Shown: positions 34,592 through 44,075, numbered from the stretch's first letter. The stretch is DNA of 64,000 nt from Pseudomonadota bacterium (GCA_022566735.1 JADFIG010000007.1:1-64000), one strand, 5' to 3'. A program made the numbers and translations. The notes: generated by a model from the letters alone, not told the origin.

Positions 34592-35329
34592 TCAGGCCCC
34601 GCCGTCCGGCACGAACACATAGCCCACGCCCCAGACGGTCTGGATGTAGCGCGGCTGTGCCGGATCGGGCTCGATCATCTTGCGCAAGCGCGAGATCTGC
34701 ACATCGAGGCTGCGGTCAAACGGCTCGAACTCGCGGCCGCGGGCCAGTTGGGCCAGCTTGTCGCGGCTCAGCGGTTGACGCGGATGGCGCACCAGGGCCT
34801 TGAGCATGGAGAACTCGCCCGTGGTCAGCGCGATGGGCTCGCCTTCCTTGCTCAGACGGCGCAGGGCCAGGTCGAACTCGAACGGACCGAAGGTGACGGT
34901 CTGCGCTTCCTTGGCTGGCGCGCCAGGGGCTTCCTGGGCCGGGCGGCGGCGCAGCACGGCATGGATGCGGGCCAGCAACTCGCGCGGGTTGAAGGGCTTG
35001 GGCAGGTAGTCGTCGGCGCCGACTTCCAGGCCGACGATGCGGTCCACGTCCTCGACCTTGGCGGTCAGCATGATGATGGGCGTGCTGTCGTTGGCGGCAC
35101 GCAGGCGGCGGCAGATGGACAGGCCGTCCTCACCGGGCAGCATCAGGTCCAGCACGATGAGGTCCACGGTCTCGCGGGTCAGCAGCCGGTTGAGCGCCTT
35201 GGCGTCTTCGGCCAGCAGCACCTCGAAGCCTTCCTGGCTGAGGTAGCGGCGCAGCAGGTCGCGGATGCGGGCGTCGTCGTCGACCACCAGGACTCGGTCC
35301 GGGCGCTGGTTGGCGTTGGTGGGGGTCAT
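34592..35329 (-). CDS. ompR: OmpR-family response regulator
   Basis: 245 residues from the ATG at 35329, preceded by AGGA at 7 nt. The receiver has VLVVDDDARIRDLL, the phospho-accepting Asp61 in LIVLDLMLPGEDG, the TA-type LTAKVE and the Lys in LPKPFN. The winged-helix effector (LTTGEFSMLKALVRHP, LDVQISRLRKMIE, IQTVWGVGYVF) is OmpR-type. It is the first gene of the two-component operon. An unusual concentric dyad lies just upstream (35345-35415) and may be its operator. Naming as ompR follows overall similarity of the pair. Confidence 0.92.
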   Translation of the reverse strand: MTPTNANQRPDRVLVVDDDARIRDLLRRYLSQEGFEVLLAEDAKALNRLLTRETVDLIVLDLMLPGEDGLSICRRLRAANDSTPIIMLTAKVEDVDRIVGLEVGADDYLPKPFNPRELLARIHAVLRRRPAQEAPGAPAKEAQTVTFGPFEFDLALRRLSKEGEPIALTTGEFSMLKALVRHPRQPLSRDKLAQLARGREFEPFDRSLDVQISRLRKMIEPDPAQPRYIQTVWGVGYVFVPDGGA

Positions 35330-35344
35330 GCGGGGGTCCTCGGC

Positions 35345-35415
35345 ATTTGTAACAAGCGCGGATTGTGCGCAGTTTGCGAGGGGCAAACCGATGGTTCTGA
35401 CCGCTTGTTACAAAT
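35345..35415. repeat. Two concentric inverted repeats upstream of the ompR-type gene
   Basis: ATTTGTAACAAGCG at 35345-35358 and its exact complement CGCTTGTTACAAAT at 35402-35415 form a 14-bp outer repeat. GTTTGC (35372-35377) and GCAAAC (35383-35388) form an inner one. Both are centred on position 35380, with 13 unmatched nt on each side between them. TGTAACA resembles half sites bound by OmpR-family regulators. It lies between the leftward regulator and the rightward SIMPL gene. Confidence 0.75.
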
Positions 35416-35527
35416 CTTGCCGACATCAGACGCTCTCGTCAAGCCGTGGCAACGGCGCGCTGCCGGGTCGTCGCAACAGGGGTGGACTGCGTTAAAACAG
35501 GCCCTTCACTCCAGAGAGGTTCCGCCC

Positions 35528-36271
35528 ATGCCCCGTTTCATTGCCCAAGCCACCCGCCGCGTCCTGCCCGCACTGGCCCTGGGCCTGCCTCTGGCCGCCT
35601 TCCAGGCGCCAGCCCTGGCCGAGCCGGGACGCAGCAATGCCGTGCAGTTCTCGGCCACGGCCACGGAGGAGCTCACCCAGGACCAGCTCACCGTCACGCT
35701 GGAGGCCGTCAAGGAAGGCGCCCAGGCGGCCGACGTGCAGGCCGAGCTCAAGCGCGTGCTGGATGCCGCCTTGACCGAGGCGCGCAAGCACGCGCAGGCG
35801 ACCACGCCCGAGGCCCTGAGCGTGCGCACCGGCAGCTTCAACGTCTACCCCCGCTATGGCAGCAATGGCAAGCCCATTGGCTGGCAGGGCACGGCCCAGC
35901 TGGTGCTGTCAGGCAACGACGCCTCCCGGATTTCGCAGGCGGCGGGCAAGCTCAACCAGCTCAATGTGGCGAACGTCAGCCATGCCCTGTCGCGTGCCGT
36001 GCGCGAGCAGCACGAAAGCCGGCTGACCAGCGAAGCCATCGGGCGCTTCAAGGCCCGGGCCGCGCAGATCGCCCGTGACTTCGGCATGAAGGGCTACACC
36101 CTGGGCGCCATCTCGGTGTCGTCCACCGAGCCTGGCTTCGAGCCGCGGCCGGTGCTCATGGCGATGCGGGCCAAGGCCGAGGCCATGTCCGCCGACGCCC
36201 CGCTGCCGGTGGCGCCGGGCAAGGGCGTGCTGTCCGTGACGGTGTCCGGCGAGGTGCTGTTGACGCCTTGA
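35528..36271 (+). CDS. SIMPL-domain secreted protein (DUF541)
   Basis: 247 residues. The signal peptide is MPRFIAQATRRVLPALALGL ending in a PALA-type cleavage site. The mature part has VQFSATATEELTQDQLTVTLEAVKEG and the family-type ending GKGVLSVTVSGEVLL; the middle YPRYGSNGKPIGWQGTAQL fits SIMPL/DUF541 proteins. These are periplasmic or outer-membrane proteins of unknown biochemical role, in some bacteria tied to stress. It faces the two-component operon across the concentric dyad. Confidence 0.85.
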   Translation: MPRFIAQATRRVLPALALGLPLAAFQAPALAEPGRSNAVQFSATATEELTQDQLTVTLEAVKEGAQAADVQAELKRVLDAALTEARKHAQATTPEALSVRTGSFNVYPRYGSNGKPIGWQGTAQLVLSGNDASRISQAAGKLNQLNVANVSHALSRAVREQHESRLTSEAIGRFKARAAQIARDFGMKGYTLGAISVSSTEPGFEPRPVLMAMRAKAEAMSADAPLPVAPGKGVLSVTVSGEVLLTP

Positions 36272-36314
36272 GGGTGCGTGGGGTGAAGCCGCGGTCGGCC
36301 GCGGCGCCGCAGCC

Positions 36315-37052
36315 TCAGCCCTCGCGCCACTGGCCGCCGATGAGCAGCTGGTGGGGCACGAACTTCGTCTTGTAAGACATCTTCGGGCTCTCGGCGATCC
36401 AGTAGCCCAGGTAGAGGTAGGGCAGGCCCAGCTCCCGCGCCTGCCGGATCTGCCACTGGATGCTGTAGCTGCCGTAGCTGGTGTGGGGTTCGGGCTCGTA
36501 GAACGTGTAGACCGCCGACAGCCCGTCGTTGAGCACGTCCAGCACCGACACCATCTTCAGCTTGCCCTGGGTTTCACCGGGGCCGGGCGGCTCTCGGAAC
36601 TCCACCAGCCGGGAGTTGACGCGGCTGTGCAGCAGGAACTGCGTGTACTGGTCGACCGAGTCATGGTCCATGCCGCCGCCGCGGTGGCGGCCCGCCTGGT
36701 AGCGCAGGTAGAGCTGGTAATGCTCCGGGCTGAAGCACAGGCGCAGCACCTGGGCCTGCAAGTGCTGGTGGGCCTTCCAGGCCCGCGCCTGGCTGCGGGT
36801 GGGCTGAAAGCGGTCCACCGGCAGGCGCAGGGGCACGCAGGCCCGGCAGCCATCGCAATGCGGCCGGTAGGTGAACATGCCGCTGCGGCGGAAGCCGCTG
36901 GTCACCAGACCCGAATACACGTCCGCGTTGATGACGTGGCTGGGCGTGGCCACCTGTGAGCGCGCGGTGCGTCCGTCCAGGTAGCTGCAGGGGTAGGGCG
37001 CTGTGGCGTAGAACTGCAGCGACGCCAGAGGCAGGTCTTTGGGGTGGGTCAC
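36315..37052 (-). CDS. bpt: Aspartate/glutamate leucyltransferase (arginyltransferase-like)
   Basis: 245 residues from a GTG at 37052. The N-terminal cysteine cluster is [15 protein letters not shown], and the catalytic core shows [15 protein letters not shown] and [28 protein letters not shown] is a typical acyltransferase motif. It moves leucine from Leu-tRNA onto N-terminal Asp or Glu, marking proteins for degradation by ClpS/ClpAP. It starts 8 nt after the aat stop, forming the N-degron operon. Confidence 0.95.
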   Translation of the reverse strand: MTHPKDLPLASLQFYATAPYPCSYLDGRTARSQVATPSHVINADVYSGLVTSGFRRSGMFTYRPHCDGCRACVPLRLPVDRFQPTRSQARAWKAHQHLQAQVLRLCFSPEHYQLYLRYQAGRHRGGGMDHDSVDQYTQFLLHSRVNSRLVEFREPPGPGETQGKLKMVSVLDVLNDGLSAVYTFYEPEPHTSYGSYSIQWQIRQARELGLPYLYLGYWIAESPKMSYKTKFVPHQLLIGGQWREG

Positions 37053-37059
37053 GGGCCGG

Positions 37060-37803
37060 TCAGGAGGGAACCTCTCCGGTCAATTCGAGCCAGAGCGATT
37101 CATCATAGGTCCAATCCCCGGGCGGGGGCAGGGCCGTCACCTGATTCAGGTGCCCCTCGAACCGGGTCCTGGGCCAGGGTCGTGCGCCCAAAGAGGCCAG
37201 GTGGGCCGTTTCCTGCTGGCAGTCGATCAGGGCGATGCCGTGGCGACGGCAGAAGGCCACCAGCGCGGCCAGGGCGATCTTCGAGGCGTCCGTGCGGTGG
37301 GCGAACATCGACTCCCCAAAGAACATGCGCCCCAGGCAGACGCCATAGAGGCCACCCACCAGCACGCCATCCACCCAGGTTTCGAAGGAGTGGACGCGTC
37401 CCTGGCGGTGCCATTGCGCGTAGACGGCGCGCATCTCCGGCAGGATCCAGGTGCCATGCTGTCCGTCGCGCGGGGTGAGGGCGCAGGCGCGCATCACCGC
37501 ATCGAAGTCGCTGTCGATGCGCACCTCGCACCCCGGGGTGCGCAGGAAGCGTTGCACCGTCTTGCGCAGCGAGCGCGAGAACTTGAACTCTGCCACGGGC
37601 AAGACCATGCGCGGGTCGGTGGTCCACCAGAGCACGGGCTGGCCTTCGCTGAACCAGGGGAAGATGCCGCGCCGGTAGGCCATCTCCAGCCGCTGCGGGC
37701 TGAGGTCGCCGCCAGCGGCGAGCAGGCCGGGCGCCTCGGAGTCGGGGCCGAGGGCCTGGGCCGTGTCAGGGAAGGGGGTGTCCGGGGCCAGCCAGGGGAT
37801 CAT
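37060..37803 (-). CDS. aat: Leucyl/phenylalanyl-tRNA-protein transferase
   Basis: 247 residues. Motifs are [36 protein letters not shown], then [30 protein letters not shown] and [14 protein letters not shown]. It transfers Leu or Phe to N-terminal Lys or Arg. With bpt it covers the two leucyl-transfer branches of the bacterial N-degron pathway. The gene pair is convergent with none and lies between bpt and a region that ends with the phasin terminator. Confidence 0.96.
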   Translation of the reverse strand: MIPWLAPDTPFPDTAQALGPDSEAPGLLAAGGDLSPQRLEMAYRRGIFPWFSEGQPVLWWTTDPRMVLPVAEFKFSRSLRKTVQRFLRTPGCEVRIDSDFDAVMRACALTPRDGQHGTWILPEMRAVYAQWHRQGRVHSFETWVDGVLVGGLYGVCLGRMFFGESMFAHRTDASKIALAALVAFCRRHGIALIDCQQETAHLASLGARPWPRTRFEGHLNQVTALPPPGDWTYDESLWLELTGEVPS

Positions 37804-37848
37804 GGACAGCAGGCTGAGAGGAGGGGCAGGAGGAAAGGCGACGCGCAG

Positions 37849-37877
37849 AAAAAAGCCCGATGGCGAACCATCGGGCT
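37849..37877 (-). terminator. Rho-independent terminator of the phasin gene
   Basis: Read leftward, AGCCCGATGG and CCATCGGGCT form a perfect 10-bp stem with a TTCG loop, followed by six T. It lies about 180-210 nt after the phasin stop and 46 nt before the aat start. The gap between contains nothing I can assign except a GGTACC palindrome pair. Confidence 0.85.
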
Positions 37878-38055
37878 GAAAGGTACCTTAGAAAAGGTTC
37901 AAGAGGTACCGAGGAGACAACCTTTCAGGGAGTGCCGCTTGTCCAGGGCGGCATCCTCAGAGATCGGGGTGGCGTTCGGAAGTTCAACCGAGCAGGCCTG
38001 AGCAACGTGCAAAGAATTGTCAACGCGCCAGGCCGGTGTGCGCCACCGCGGGATC

Positions 38056-38610
38056 TCAGGCAGCGGTCTTGCGCTTGGTCGTGGCAGCCTGGGTGGCCTT
38101 CACGGCGGTGTTGGTGATGGCCTGGAAGTTGGCTTCGGCCACGTCGGCGGCTTGCTTGGCAGCCTTTTGCACCGAGTCGAAAGCGTTGTTGGCGGCGGCG
38201 ACGGCCGACTTGACCAGAACCACAGCGTTTTCGGTGCCGGCGGGGGCGTTCTTCACGGCGTTGTCGACGACAGCGGCGAACTTCTTCTGGGCGTCAGCGA
38301 CTTGCGACTCGGCCAGCTTGCTCACTTCGGCGCTGGTGGACGAGGCGATGTCGTACAGGTGACGGCCGTAGGCGGCAGCCTTTTCGGCGGAGGGTTGCAG
38401 CAGCGAAGCTTGCAGGGCCAGCAACTCTTGAGCGTCCTTGACGGCCAGCACAGCCTTGGCGTGCTCGGCGGCTTCGTCCAGGGTGGTCTTGGCCACTTGC
38501 ATGTTCAGTTCGAGAACCTTTTCGACGCCTTCGAAGGCCTTCTGGCCCAGGTCGAACAGGGAAGCGATTTGGGCCTTCTGGGTGGCCAGGATTTGTTCGG
38601 CAGTCAGCAT
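38056..38610 (-). CDS. Phasin (PHA granule-associated protein)
   Basis: 184 residues. The whole protein is amphipathic, Ala/Lys-rich helix: EQILATQKAQIASLFDLGQKAFEGVEKVLELN at the start is the phasin family (TIGR01841) signature, here split as EQILATQKAQIASLF and DLGQKAFEGVEKVLELN. The C-terminus is a basic KRKTAA-type tail. Phasins coat polyhydroxybutyrate granules, so the organism should store PHA. GGAGA precedes the ATG. A strong leftward promoter lies 79 nt upstream. Confidence 0.92.
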   Translation of the reverse strand: MLTAEQILATQKAQIASLFDLGQKAFEGVEKVLELNMQVAKTTLDEAAEHAKAVLAVKDAQELLALQASLLQPSAEKAAAYGRHLYDIASSTSAEVSKLAESQVADAQKKFAAVVDNAVKNAPAGTENAVVLVKSAVAAANNAFDSVQKAAKQAADVAEANFQAITNTAVKATQAATTKRKTAA

Positions 38611-38688
38611 GTCAATCTCCGTTGGGTGGTTGGGTTGATTGCAACTGCAGCGACTTCTCTGTCTTTGCTGCGATGCAACATGATGCTC

Positions 38689-38716
38689 AGTATAGGACTG
38701 CGCTCAGCGAATGCAA
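38689..38716 (-). promoter_or_regulatory. Sigma-70 promoter of the phasin gene
   Basis: Read leftward, TTGCAT (38716-38711) and TATACT (38694-38689) are 16 nt apart. The predicted start lies near 38682. TTGCTGCGATGCAACA follows at 38665-38680, a possible PhaR operator by position only. A separate inverted repeat ATTGTC-N8-GACAAT lies farther upstream (38753-38772). Confidence 0.75.
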
Positions 38717-38882
38717 GGGATTTTTTGTGCGGCGCAGCAACCGCCGTGTGAAATTGTCTCTGATTTGACAATGTTGCTGCCGGGGCGCCCACCCCGATGC
38801 GTCCGGCCCCCGGCGGAGAGGGGCCTTGCATCGCCTACACTGGCGGCTGCCTCGCATTTTGCAACCTGACGAGCCTACCACC

Positions 38883-39416
38883 ATGAGCCTGCTCAATGTT
38901 CCTGCTGGCGCCAAAGCGCCCGACGCGTTCAACGTCATCATCGAGATCCCTGCCAACGCCGATCCGATCAAGTACGAGATCGACCATGAAACCGGCGCGG
39001 TCTTTGTCGACCGCTTCATGGGCACGGCCATGCACTACCCCTGCAACTACGGCTACGTGCCCCAGACCATCGCCGCCGACGGCGACCCGGTCGACGTGCT
39101 GGTGGTCACCCCCTTCCCCCTGCAGCCGGGCGTGGTCATCCCCTGCCGTCCGCTGGGCATCCTGAAGATGGAAGACGAGGCCGGCGGCGACTCCAAGCTG
39201 GTGGCCGTGCCGACCGAAAAGATCTGCGCCATGTACAAGGGCATCCAGAAGCTGGAAGACCTGCCTGAGCTGCTGATCAATCAGATCAAGCACTTCTTCG
39301 AGCACTACAAGGATCTGGAGCCCGGCAAGTGGGTGAAGGTCACGGGCTGGGAAGGCATCGATGCCGCCAAGGCCGAAGTGGTCAGCGGTCTGGAAGCTTT
39401 CAAGAAGCAACACTGA
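38883..39416 (+). CDS. ppa: Inorganic pyrophosphatase
   Basis: 177 residues. [38 protein letters not shown] and [18 protein letters not shown] are the family I soluble pyrophosphatase signature, including the D-x-D-P-x-D metal motif DGDPVDVLV. It hydrolyses pyrophosphate made by biosynthesis. It is divergent from the phasin gene and followed by a strong terminator. Confidence 0.97.
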   Translation: MSLLNVPAGAKAPDAFNVIIEIPANADPIKYEIDHETGAVFVDRFMGTAMHYPCNYGYVPQTIAADGDPVDVLVVTPFPLQPGVVIPCRPLGILKMEDEAGGDSKLVAVPTEKICAMYKGIQKLEDLPELLINQIKHFFEHYKDLEPGKWVKVTGWEGIDAAKAEVVSGLEAFKKQH

Positions 39417-39461
39417 CCTGAAGGTCGCGTGGCTCCCGCCTGGGGCCACAGGCTTTCGCCA

Positions 39462-39497
39462 AGCCGCCGCCTCCTGGCCGGAGGGGCGGCTTTTTGT
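39462..39497 (+). terminator. Rho-independent terminator after ppa
   Basis: A GC-rich stem (AGCCGCC... / ...GGCGGCT, one bulge, loop TGGCC) is followed by TTTTTGTTT. It lies 46 nt after the ppa stop. Confidence 0.85.
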
Positions 39498-39539
39498 TTG
39501 GCCTTGCCCGTTTGGCCTTGCGCCGTGGACCTGTCAGGC

Positions 39540-40847
39540 TCAGGCGACCTGGGTGATGGCCGTGCGCAGGGTGTCGGCGATGTGCTGGAGCTGCGCCTCG
39601 CTGACGATCAGCGGCGGCGAGATGGCGATGGTGTCGCCCGTGGCACGCACCAGCACGCCGGCCTCCCAGCACGCCAGGAAGACCTCGAAGGCCCGGCGCC
39701 CCGGTGCGCCTTCGCGCGGGGCGAACTCCACGGCGCCCACCAGGCCGGTGTTGCGGACGTCGATGACGTGGGGCAAGCCCGCCAGGCTGTGCATGGCGGC
39801 CTCCATGGCCGGGTGCAGCTCGGTGGCGCGCGTCAGCAGGCCTTCTTCCGCATGCGTGTCCAGTGTGGCCAGGGCGGCGGCGCAGGCCAGCGGGTGGCCG
39901 GAGTAGGTGTAGCCATGGGGCAGCTCGATGGCGGTGGGCGGGCCTTGCATGAACGCGTCGTGGAGCTCGCGTTTCACGAACACCGCGCCCATCGGCACGC
40001 AGCCGTTGGTCAGCCCCTTGGCCGTGGTCATGAGGTCGGGGATGACGCCGTAGTGCTGGGCCGCGAACGGTGCGCCCAGGCGCCCGAAGCCGGTGATGAC
40101 CTCGTCGAAGATGAGCAGGATGCCATGCTGGTCGCACAACTGGCGCAGGCGCTGCAGGTAGCCCTGGGGCGGCATCAGCGCGCCGGTGGAGCCGGCCATG
40201 GGTTCGACGATGACGGCCGCGATGGTCGAGGCGTCGTGCAGGGCGATGAGGCGCTCCAGGTCATCCGCGAATTCGGCGCCATGCGCGGGCTGGCCGCGGC
40301 TGAAGGCGTTGCGCGCCAGATCGTGGGTGTGGCGCAGGTGGTCGACGCCGCTGAGCGCGCTGCCAAACAGCTTGCGGTTGCCGCCGATGCCGCCCAGGGC
40401 CGTGCCGCCGATGTTGACGCCGTGGTAGCCGCGCTCGCGCCCGATCAGGCGGGTGCGCTGGGGCTCGCCGCGCACGCGCTGGAAGGCCAGGGCGATCTTC
40501 AGGGCCGTGTCCACCGATTCCGAGCCGGAGTTGGTGAAGAACACCCGGTCCAGGCCCGCCGGTGCGATGTGCAGCAGGCGGTCGGCCAGCTCGAAGGCCA
40601 GTGGGTGCCCCATCTGGAAGGGCGGGGCGTAGTCCATCTCGGCCGCCTGCCGGGCGATGGCCTCGACGATGCGCGGCCGGGCGTGGCCGGCATTGACGCA
40701 CCACAGGCCGGACGTGGCATCCAGGACCTGTCGCCCCTCCGGGGTCCAGTAGTGCATGCCTTGGGCCTTGCTCAGCAGCCGGGGCGACCGCTTGAAGTCG
40801 CGGTTGGCGGTGAAGGGCATCCAGAGGGCGTCCAGATTCAGATCCAC
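39540..40847 (-). CDS. Class III aminotransferase (omega-amino acid:pyruvate type)
   Basis: 435 residues from a GTG at 40847 (VDLNLDALWMPF), preceded by AGGAG at 7 nt; an upstream ATG at 40901 has no such site. The PLP-binding motifs are TNSGSESVDTALKIA (phosphate), LIFDEVITGFGRLG and the Schiff-base lysine in TTAKGLTNGCVPMGAVF. WMPFTANRDFK is typical of beta-alanine/omega-amino acid:pyruvate transaminases. The substrate is not certain. It is divergent from the isocitrate lyase gene, with an operator-like region between. Confidence 0.88.
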   Translation of the reverse strand: MDLNLDALWMPFTANRDFKRSPRLLSKAQGMHYWTPEGRQVLDATSGLWCVNAGHARPRIVEAIARQAAEMDYAPPFQMGHPLAFELADRLLHIAPAGLDRVFFTNSGSESVDTALKIALAFQRVRGEPQRTRLIGRERGYHGVNIGGTALGGIGGNRKLFGSALSGVDHLRHTHDLARNAFSRGQPAHGAEFADDLERLIALHDASTIAAVIVEPMAGSTGALMPPQGYLQRLRQLCDQHGILLIFDEVITGFGRLGAPFAAQHYGVIPDLMTTAKGLTNGCVPMGAVFVKRELHDAFMQGPPTAIELPHGYTYSGHPLACAAALATLDTHAEEGLLTRATELHPAMEAAMHSLAGLPHVIDVRNTGLVGAVEFAPREGAPGRRAFEVFLACWEAGVLVRATGDTIAISPPLIVSEAQLQHIADTLRTAITQVA

Positions 40848-40910
40848 GGAAGGGCTCCTGCAAGGTGCGTCCGGCTGCCGGCCGGCTTGGCGATCGGCCA
40901 CATCATGACA

Positions 40911-40931
40911 TTTCGCACGACCGTGCGGAAA
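40911..40931. promoter_or_regulatory. Inverted repeat between the aminotransferase and isocitrate lyase genes
   Basis: TTTCGCACGACCGTGCGGAAA has GCACG/CGTGC arms with TTTC and GGAAA flanks. Its place between two divergent genes suggests a regulator site. The binding protein is unknown. Confidence 0.45.
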
Positions 40932-40969
40932 GCCTGTTGACCCTGTTGTGAGATCCCCTCAAATGAGTG

Positions 40970-40983
40970 GTCTTATATAAGAC
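40970..40983. promoter_or_regulatory. Palindromic operator candidate of aceA
   Basis: GTCTTATATAAGAC is a perfect 14-bp palindrome. A TTTACC element with TACAGT 18 nt farther on follows it and could be the aceA promoter. Similar short CTTATATAAG palindromes are recognised by GntR-family regulators of carbon metabolism; here that is an inference. Confidence 0.6.
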
Positions 40984-41060
40984 ATAAGTGTTTACCGCGG
41001 CGAAGAATTGCTGCTACAGTGCGGGTTTTCTAGCACCTCCCTTCAACCCCGGAGATCGTC

Positions 41061-42377
41061 ATGACTCAACTCACCCGTGAACAGCAAATCGCTGCCCTGG
41101 AAAAGGACTGGGCCGAAAACCCCCGTTGGAAGCTCGTCAAGCGCGGCTACTCTGCTGCTGACGTGGTTCGCCTGCGCGGCAGCCTGCAGCCCGAGTACAC
41201 GCTGGCCAAGAACGGCGCTGAGAAGCTGTGGGCGAAGGTCAACGGCGGTGCCAAGAAGGGCTACGTGAACGCTTTCGGCGCCATCACCGCCGGTCAAGCC
41301 ATGCAACAGGCCAAGGCTGGCCTGGAAGCCGTGTACCTGTCGGGCTGGCAGGTTGCTGCCGACGGCAACACCTCCGAAACCATGTACCCCGACCAGTCGC
41401 TGTATGCGTACGACTCGGTGCCCACCATGGTTCGCCGCATCAACAACACGTTCAAGCGTGCTGACGAAATCCAGTGGTCGCGTGGCATCAACCCCGGCGA
41501 CGAGCAGTTCGTTGACTACTTCCTGCCCATCGTCGCTGACGCTGAAGCCGGTTTCGGTGGCGTTCTGAACGCCTTCGAACTGATGAAGAACATGATCGCC
41601 GCCGGTGCCGCTGGCGTTCACTTCGAAGACCAGCTGGCCGCCGTGAAGAAGTGCGGTCACATGGGTGGCAAGGTGCTGGTTCCCACGCAAGAAGCCATCG
41701 AGAAGCTGATCGCTGCTCGTTTCGCTGCCGACGTGATGGGCGTGCCCACCATCGTTCTGGCCCGCACCGACGCTGAAGCCGCCAACCTGATCACCTCCGA
41801 TCACGACGCCAACGACAAGCCCTTCCTGACCGGCGAGCGCACGCAGGAAGGCTTCTACCGCGTCAAGAACGGCCTGGAGCAATCCATCAGCCGTGGCGTG
41901 GCCTACGCTCCCTACGCCGACCTGGTGTGGTGCGAAACCGGCGTGCCTGACATCGGCTTCGCCCGCGAGTTCGCCCAAGCCGTGCACGCCAAGTGCCCGG
42001 GCAAGCTGCTGTCGTACAACTGCTCGCCTTCCTTCAACTGGAAGAAGAACCTGGACGACAAGCAGATCGCCAAGTTCCAGGACGACCTGTCGGCCCTGGG
42101 CTACAAGTACCAGTTCATCACGCTGGCTGGCATCCACATCAACTGGTTCAACACCTTCCAGTTCGCCCACGCTTACGCCCGCGGCGAAGGCATGAAGCAC
42201 TACACCGAAATGGTGCAAGAGCCCGAATTCGCAGCCCGCGAGAAGGGCTACACCTTCGTGTCGCACCAGCAGGAAGTCGGCGCTGGCTACTTCGACGACG
42301 TGACCACCGTGATCCAGGGCGGTTCGTCCTCCGTGAAGGCCCTGACCGGCTCGACCGAAGAAGAACAGTTCCACTGA
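41061..42377 (+). CDS. aceA: Isocitrate lyase
   Basis: 438 residues. The signature [17 protein letters not shown] holds the active-site Cys at residue ~195. [10 protein letters not shown] and the C-terminal [11 protein letters not shown] also fit. It splits isocitrate to glyoxylate and succinate in the glyoxylate shunt, used for growth on acetate and fatty acids and on stored PHB. Its codon use is highly biased, which suggests strong expression. No malate synthase gene is in the window. Confidence 0.97.
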   Translation: MTQLTREQQIAALEKDWAENPRWKLVKRGYSAADVVRLRGSLQPEYTLAKNGAEKLWAKVNGGAKKGYVNAFGAITAGQAMQQAKAGLEAVYLSGWQVAADGNTSETMYPDQSLYAYDSVPTMVRRINNTFKRADEIQWSRGINPGDEQFVDYFLPIVADAEAGFGGVLNAFELMKNMIAAGAAGVHFEDQLAAVKKCGHMGGKVLVPTQEAIEKLIAARFAADVMGVPTIVLARTDAEAANLITSDHDANDKPFLTGERTQEGFYRVKNGLEQSISRGVAYAPYADLVWCETGVPDIGFAREFAQAVHAKCPGKLLSYNCSPSFNWKKNLDDKQIAKFQDDLSALGYKYQFITLAGIHINWFNTFQFAHAYARGEGMKHYTEMVQEPEFAAREKGYTFVSHQQEVGAGYFDDVTTVIQGGSSSVKALTGSTEEEQFH

Positions 42378-42422
42378 TCAGCGCGGGCCGCGAGGCCCGG
42401 TTGCTGATGCAGCAGAACCGGA

Positions 42423-42449
42423 AACGGCACCCTCGGGTGCCGTTTTTTT
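42423..42449 (+). terminator. Rho-independent terminator of aceA
   Basis: AACGGCACCC and GGGTGCCGTT form a perfect 10-bp stem with a TC loop (the closing pairs may open), followed by seven T including two of the stem. It lies 46 nt after the aceA stop. Confidence 0.92.
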
Positions 42450-42515
42450 CATGGGCTCAACCTGGGCTGCCGCCCCGTTCATCCGTGGATGATGGGACGG
42501 GACGGCGGCTGGAGG

Positions 42516-43964
42516 TCAGCGCTTGTGGTTGCGATCGCCGTGATCGGTGTCGCGGTCGTCGTCCTGCTCGTCGCGCTCGTCATGGTCGCGGTGGCCACGG
42601 CCGGGCAGGGGCACGGGCTGCTGCAGGGCCAGCGGGGCGTCCAGCTTGATTTTCAGGAACTCGTTGATGTCCGGCGAGGCGCTGCGGCCGCCGCCGCCGG
42701 GGAAGTTGTTGTCGTTCATCACCAGGATGGTGGTGCTGTCGAGGATCAGGATGTCCTCGATGGTGACGTAGGGGAAGGTGAAGGTCGCGCTGCCGTCGCC
42801 GTTGAGGTCGTGCGGATCGGCGATGTTCATCAGGTCGACGATCTCGACCTTGTCCACGTTGCCGTCGGCATCGAGCTTGTTGATGTCGATCTTGAACACC
42901 TTCTTGAAGGGCGTGCCGCCGCTGGTGGCGGTGGCGCCATTGCGCTCCAGCACCAGGAACTCGTGCTCGTTCACGGCGGTCATGTCGCCGATGTTGGTGC
43001 CGCTGGCCTCCAGCTTGTACTTCCAGACGCGCTGGGTGTAGCGCTCGGTGTCGATGTCGAACTCGTTGATGCGCAGGGTCTTGGCGGCATCACCCGTCAC
43101 GCTGCCTTCCAGCAGGGTGTAGAGCCTGTCGCGCTGCGGGTTGATGGCCATGCCTTCGAAGCCGCGCGAGCCGCCCAGGTTGGGTGTGGCGCCGGCCAGG
43201 TAGGGGTTTTGCGGGGACTGGACCCAGGCGCCGGTGCTGATCGAGCCGGCCGGGGCGATGTTGGGCAGCTGGATTTCCTGGCGCAGCACTTTGCCGCGGG
43301 CGTCGGTCTTGACCAGGAAGGGGCCGAACTCTTCACCGAACCACAGGTTGCCCTTCTTGTCGGCGCGCACGGACTCGATGTCGAAGTCGGCGCCGGTCAG
43401 CAGGCGGGCGGCGCGGATGCCGGCATCCACGGCCGGGTTGCCGGGCGTGTTGTAGTAGTTCGCGTGGTCGGCCTGGATGGGGAAGCCGATCTTGTGGTCG
43501 GCGTCGTGCAGGCCGATGAAGGTGCTGCGCACGAAGCTGGTTTCGGCCTTGCCATGCTTGAAGCCGACGGGGGCGACGGTGCCGCTGCCGGTGATGCCCT
43601 GGCCGCTCCAGACCTTGAAGTCGGGCTGCAGTGCGTACATGCGCAGCAGGGCGTCGGCCGAGTTGGCCTGGGTGCCGAAGCCGTTGTCCGGCATCACGTA
43701 GAAGGACTGTGCGGTGGGGCCGGGCAGCACGCCCGAGAAGCCTTGCACGGCCTGGCCGTGGGCGATGGGCAGCAGGATGCCGTTGGCGCCGAAGCCGGCG
43801 GCGGCGAACTGGCCGGTGGTGGGGCCTTCGGCCGGGGTGTTGGCAGGCAGGCTGGCCCAGCCGATCAGGGTGCCGGCGGCGAGGGCGGGCGAGGCGCTGA
43901 TCCAGGCAGCGAGGGCAATGGCGCTCAGGGGCAGCCAGCGGGCGGGGGTGTGGCGAGCGGACAT
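42516..43964 (-). CDS. Secreted esterase-like phytase family protein
   Basis: 482 residues from the ATG at 43964, with TGGAG before it. The signal peptide is LPLSAIALAAWISASPALA. The beta-propeller-like domain (PF13449, esterase-like activity of phytase) shows QSFYVMPDNGFGTQ, DIESVRADKKGNLWFGEEFGPFL, FEGMAINPQRDRLYTLLEG and FLVLERNG. The C-terminus is a 25-residue His/Asp/Arg/Glu-rich tail (HRDHDERDEQDDDRDTDHGD). It is probably a periplasmic phosphoesterase; the substrate is not predicted. Confidence 0.85.
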   Translation of the reverse strand: MSARHTPARWLPLSAIALAAWISASPALAAGTLIGWASLPANTPAEGPTTGQFAAAGFGANGILLPIAHGQAVQGFSGVLPGPTAQSFYVMPDNGFGTQANSADALLRMYALQPDFKVWSGQGITGSGTVAPVGFKHGKAETSFVRSTFIGLHDADHKIGFPIQADHANYYNTPGNPAVDAGIRAARLLTGADFDIESVRADKKGNLWFGEEFGPFLVKTDARGKVLRQEIQLPNIAPAGSISTGAWVQSPQNPYLAGATPNLGGSRGFEGMAINPQRDRLYTLLEGSVTGDAAKTLRINEFDIDTERYTQRVWKYKLEASGTNIGDMTAVNEHEFLVLERNGATATSGGTPFKKVFKIDINKLDADGNVDKVEIVDLMNIADPHDLNGDGSATFTFPYVTIEDILILDSTTILVMNDNNFPGGGGRSASPDINEFLKIKLDAPLALQQPVPLPGRGHRDHDERDEQDDDRDTDHGDRNHKR

Positions 43965-44075
43965 GGAAACTCCAGTGGGGGTTGAAACCACCTTGCACTG
44001 TCCTCAGTGGGCATGATGCGTGGATGACGTGGGCTGCGGCAATCAGCTCAGCGGGTTTGCGGCAGGGGTCGACGC

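Noticed and set aside
33284..35527. The long open frame upstream of the SIMPL gene
   Set aside because: It runs antisense through the two-component operon. The SIMPL signal peptide at 35528 marks the real start.
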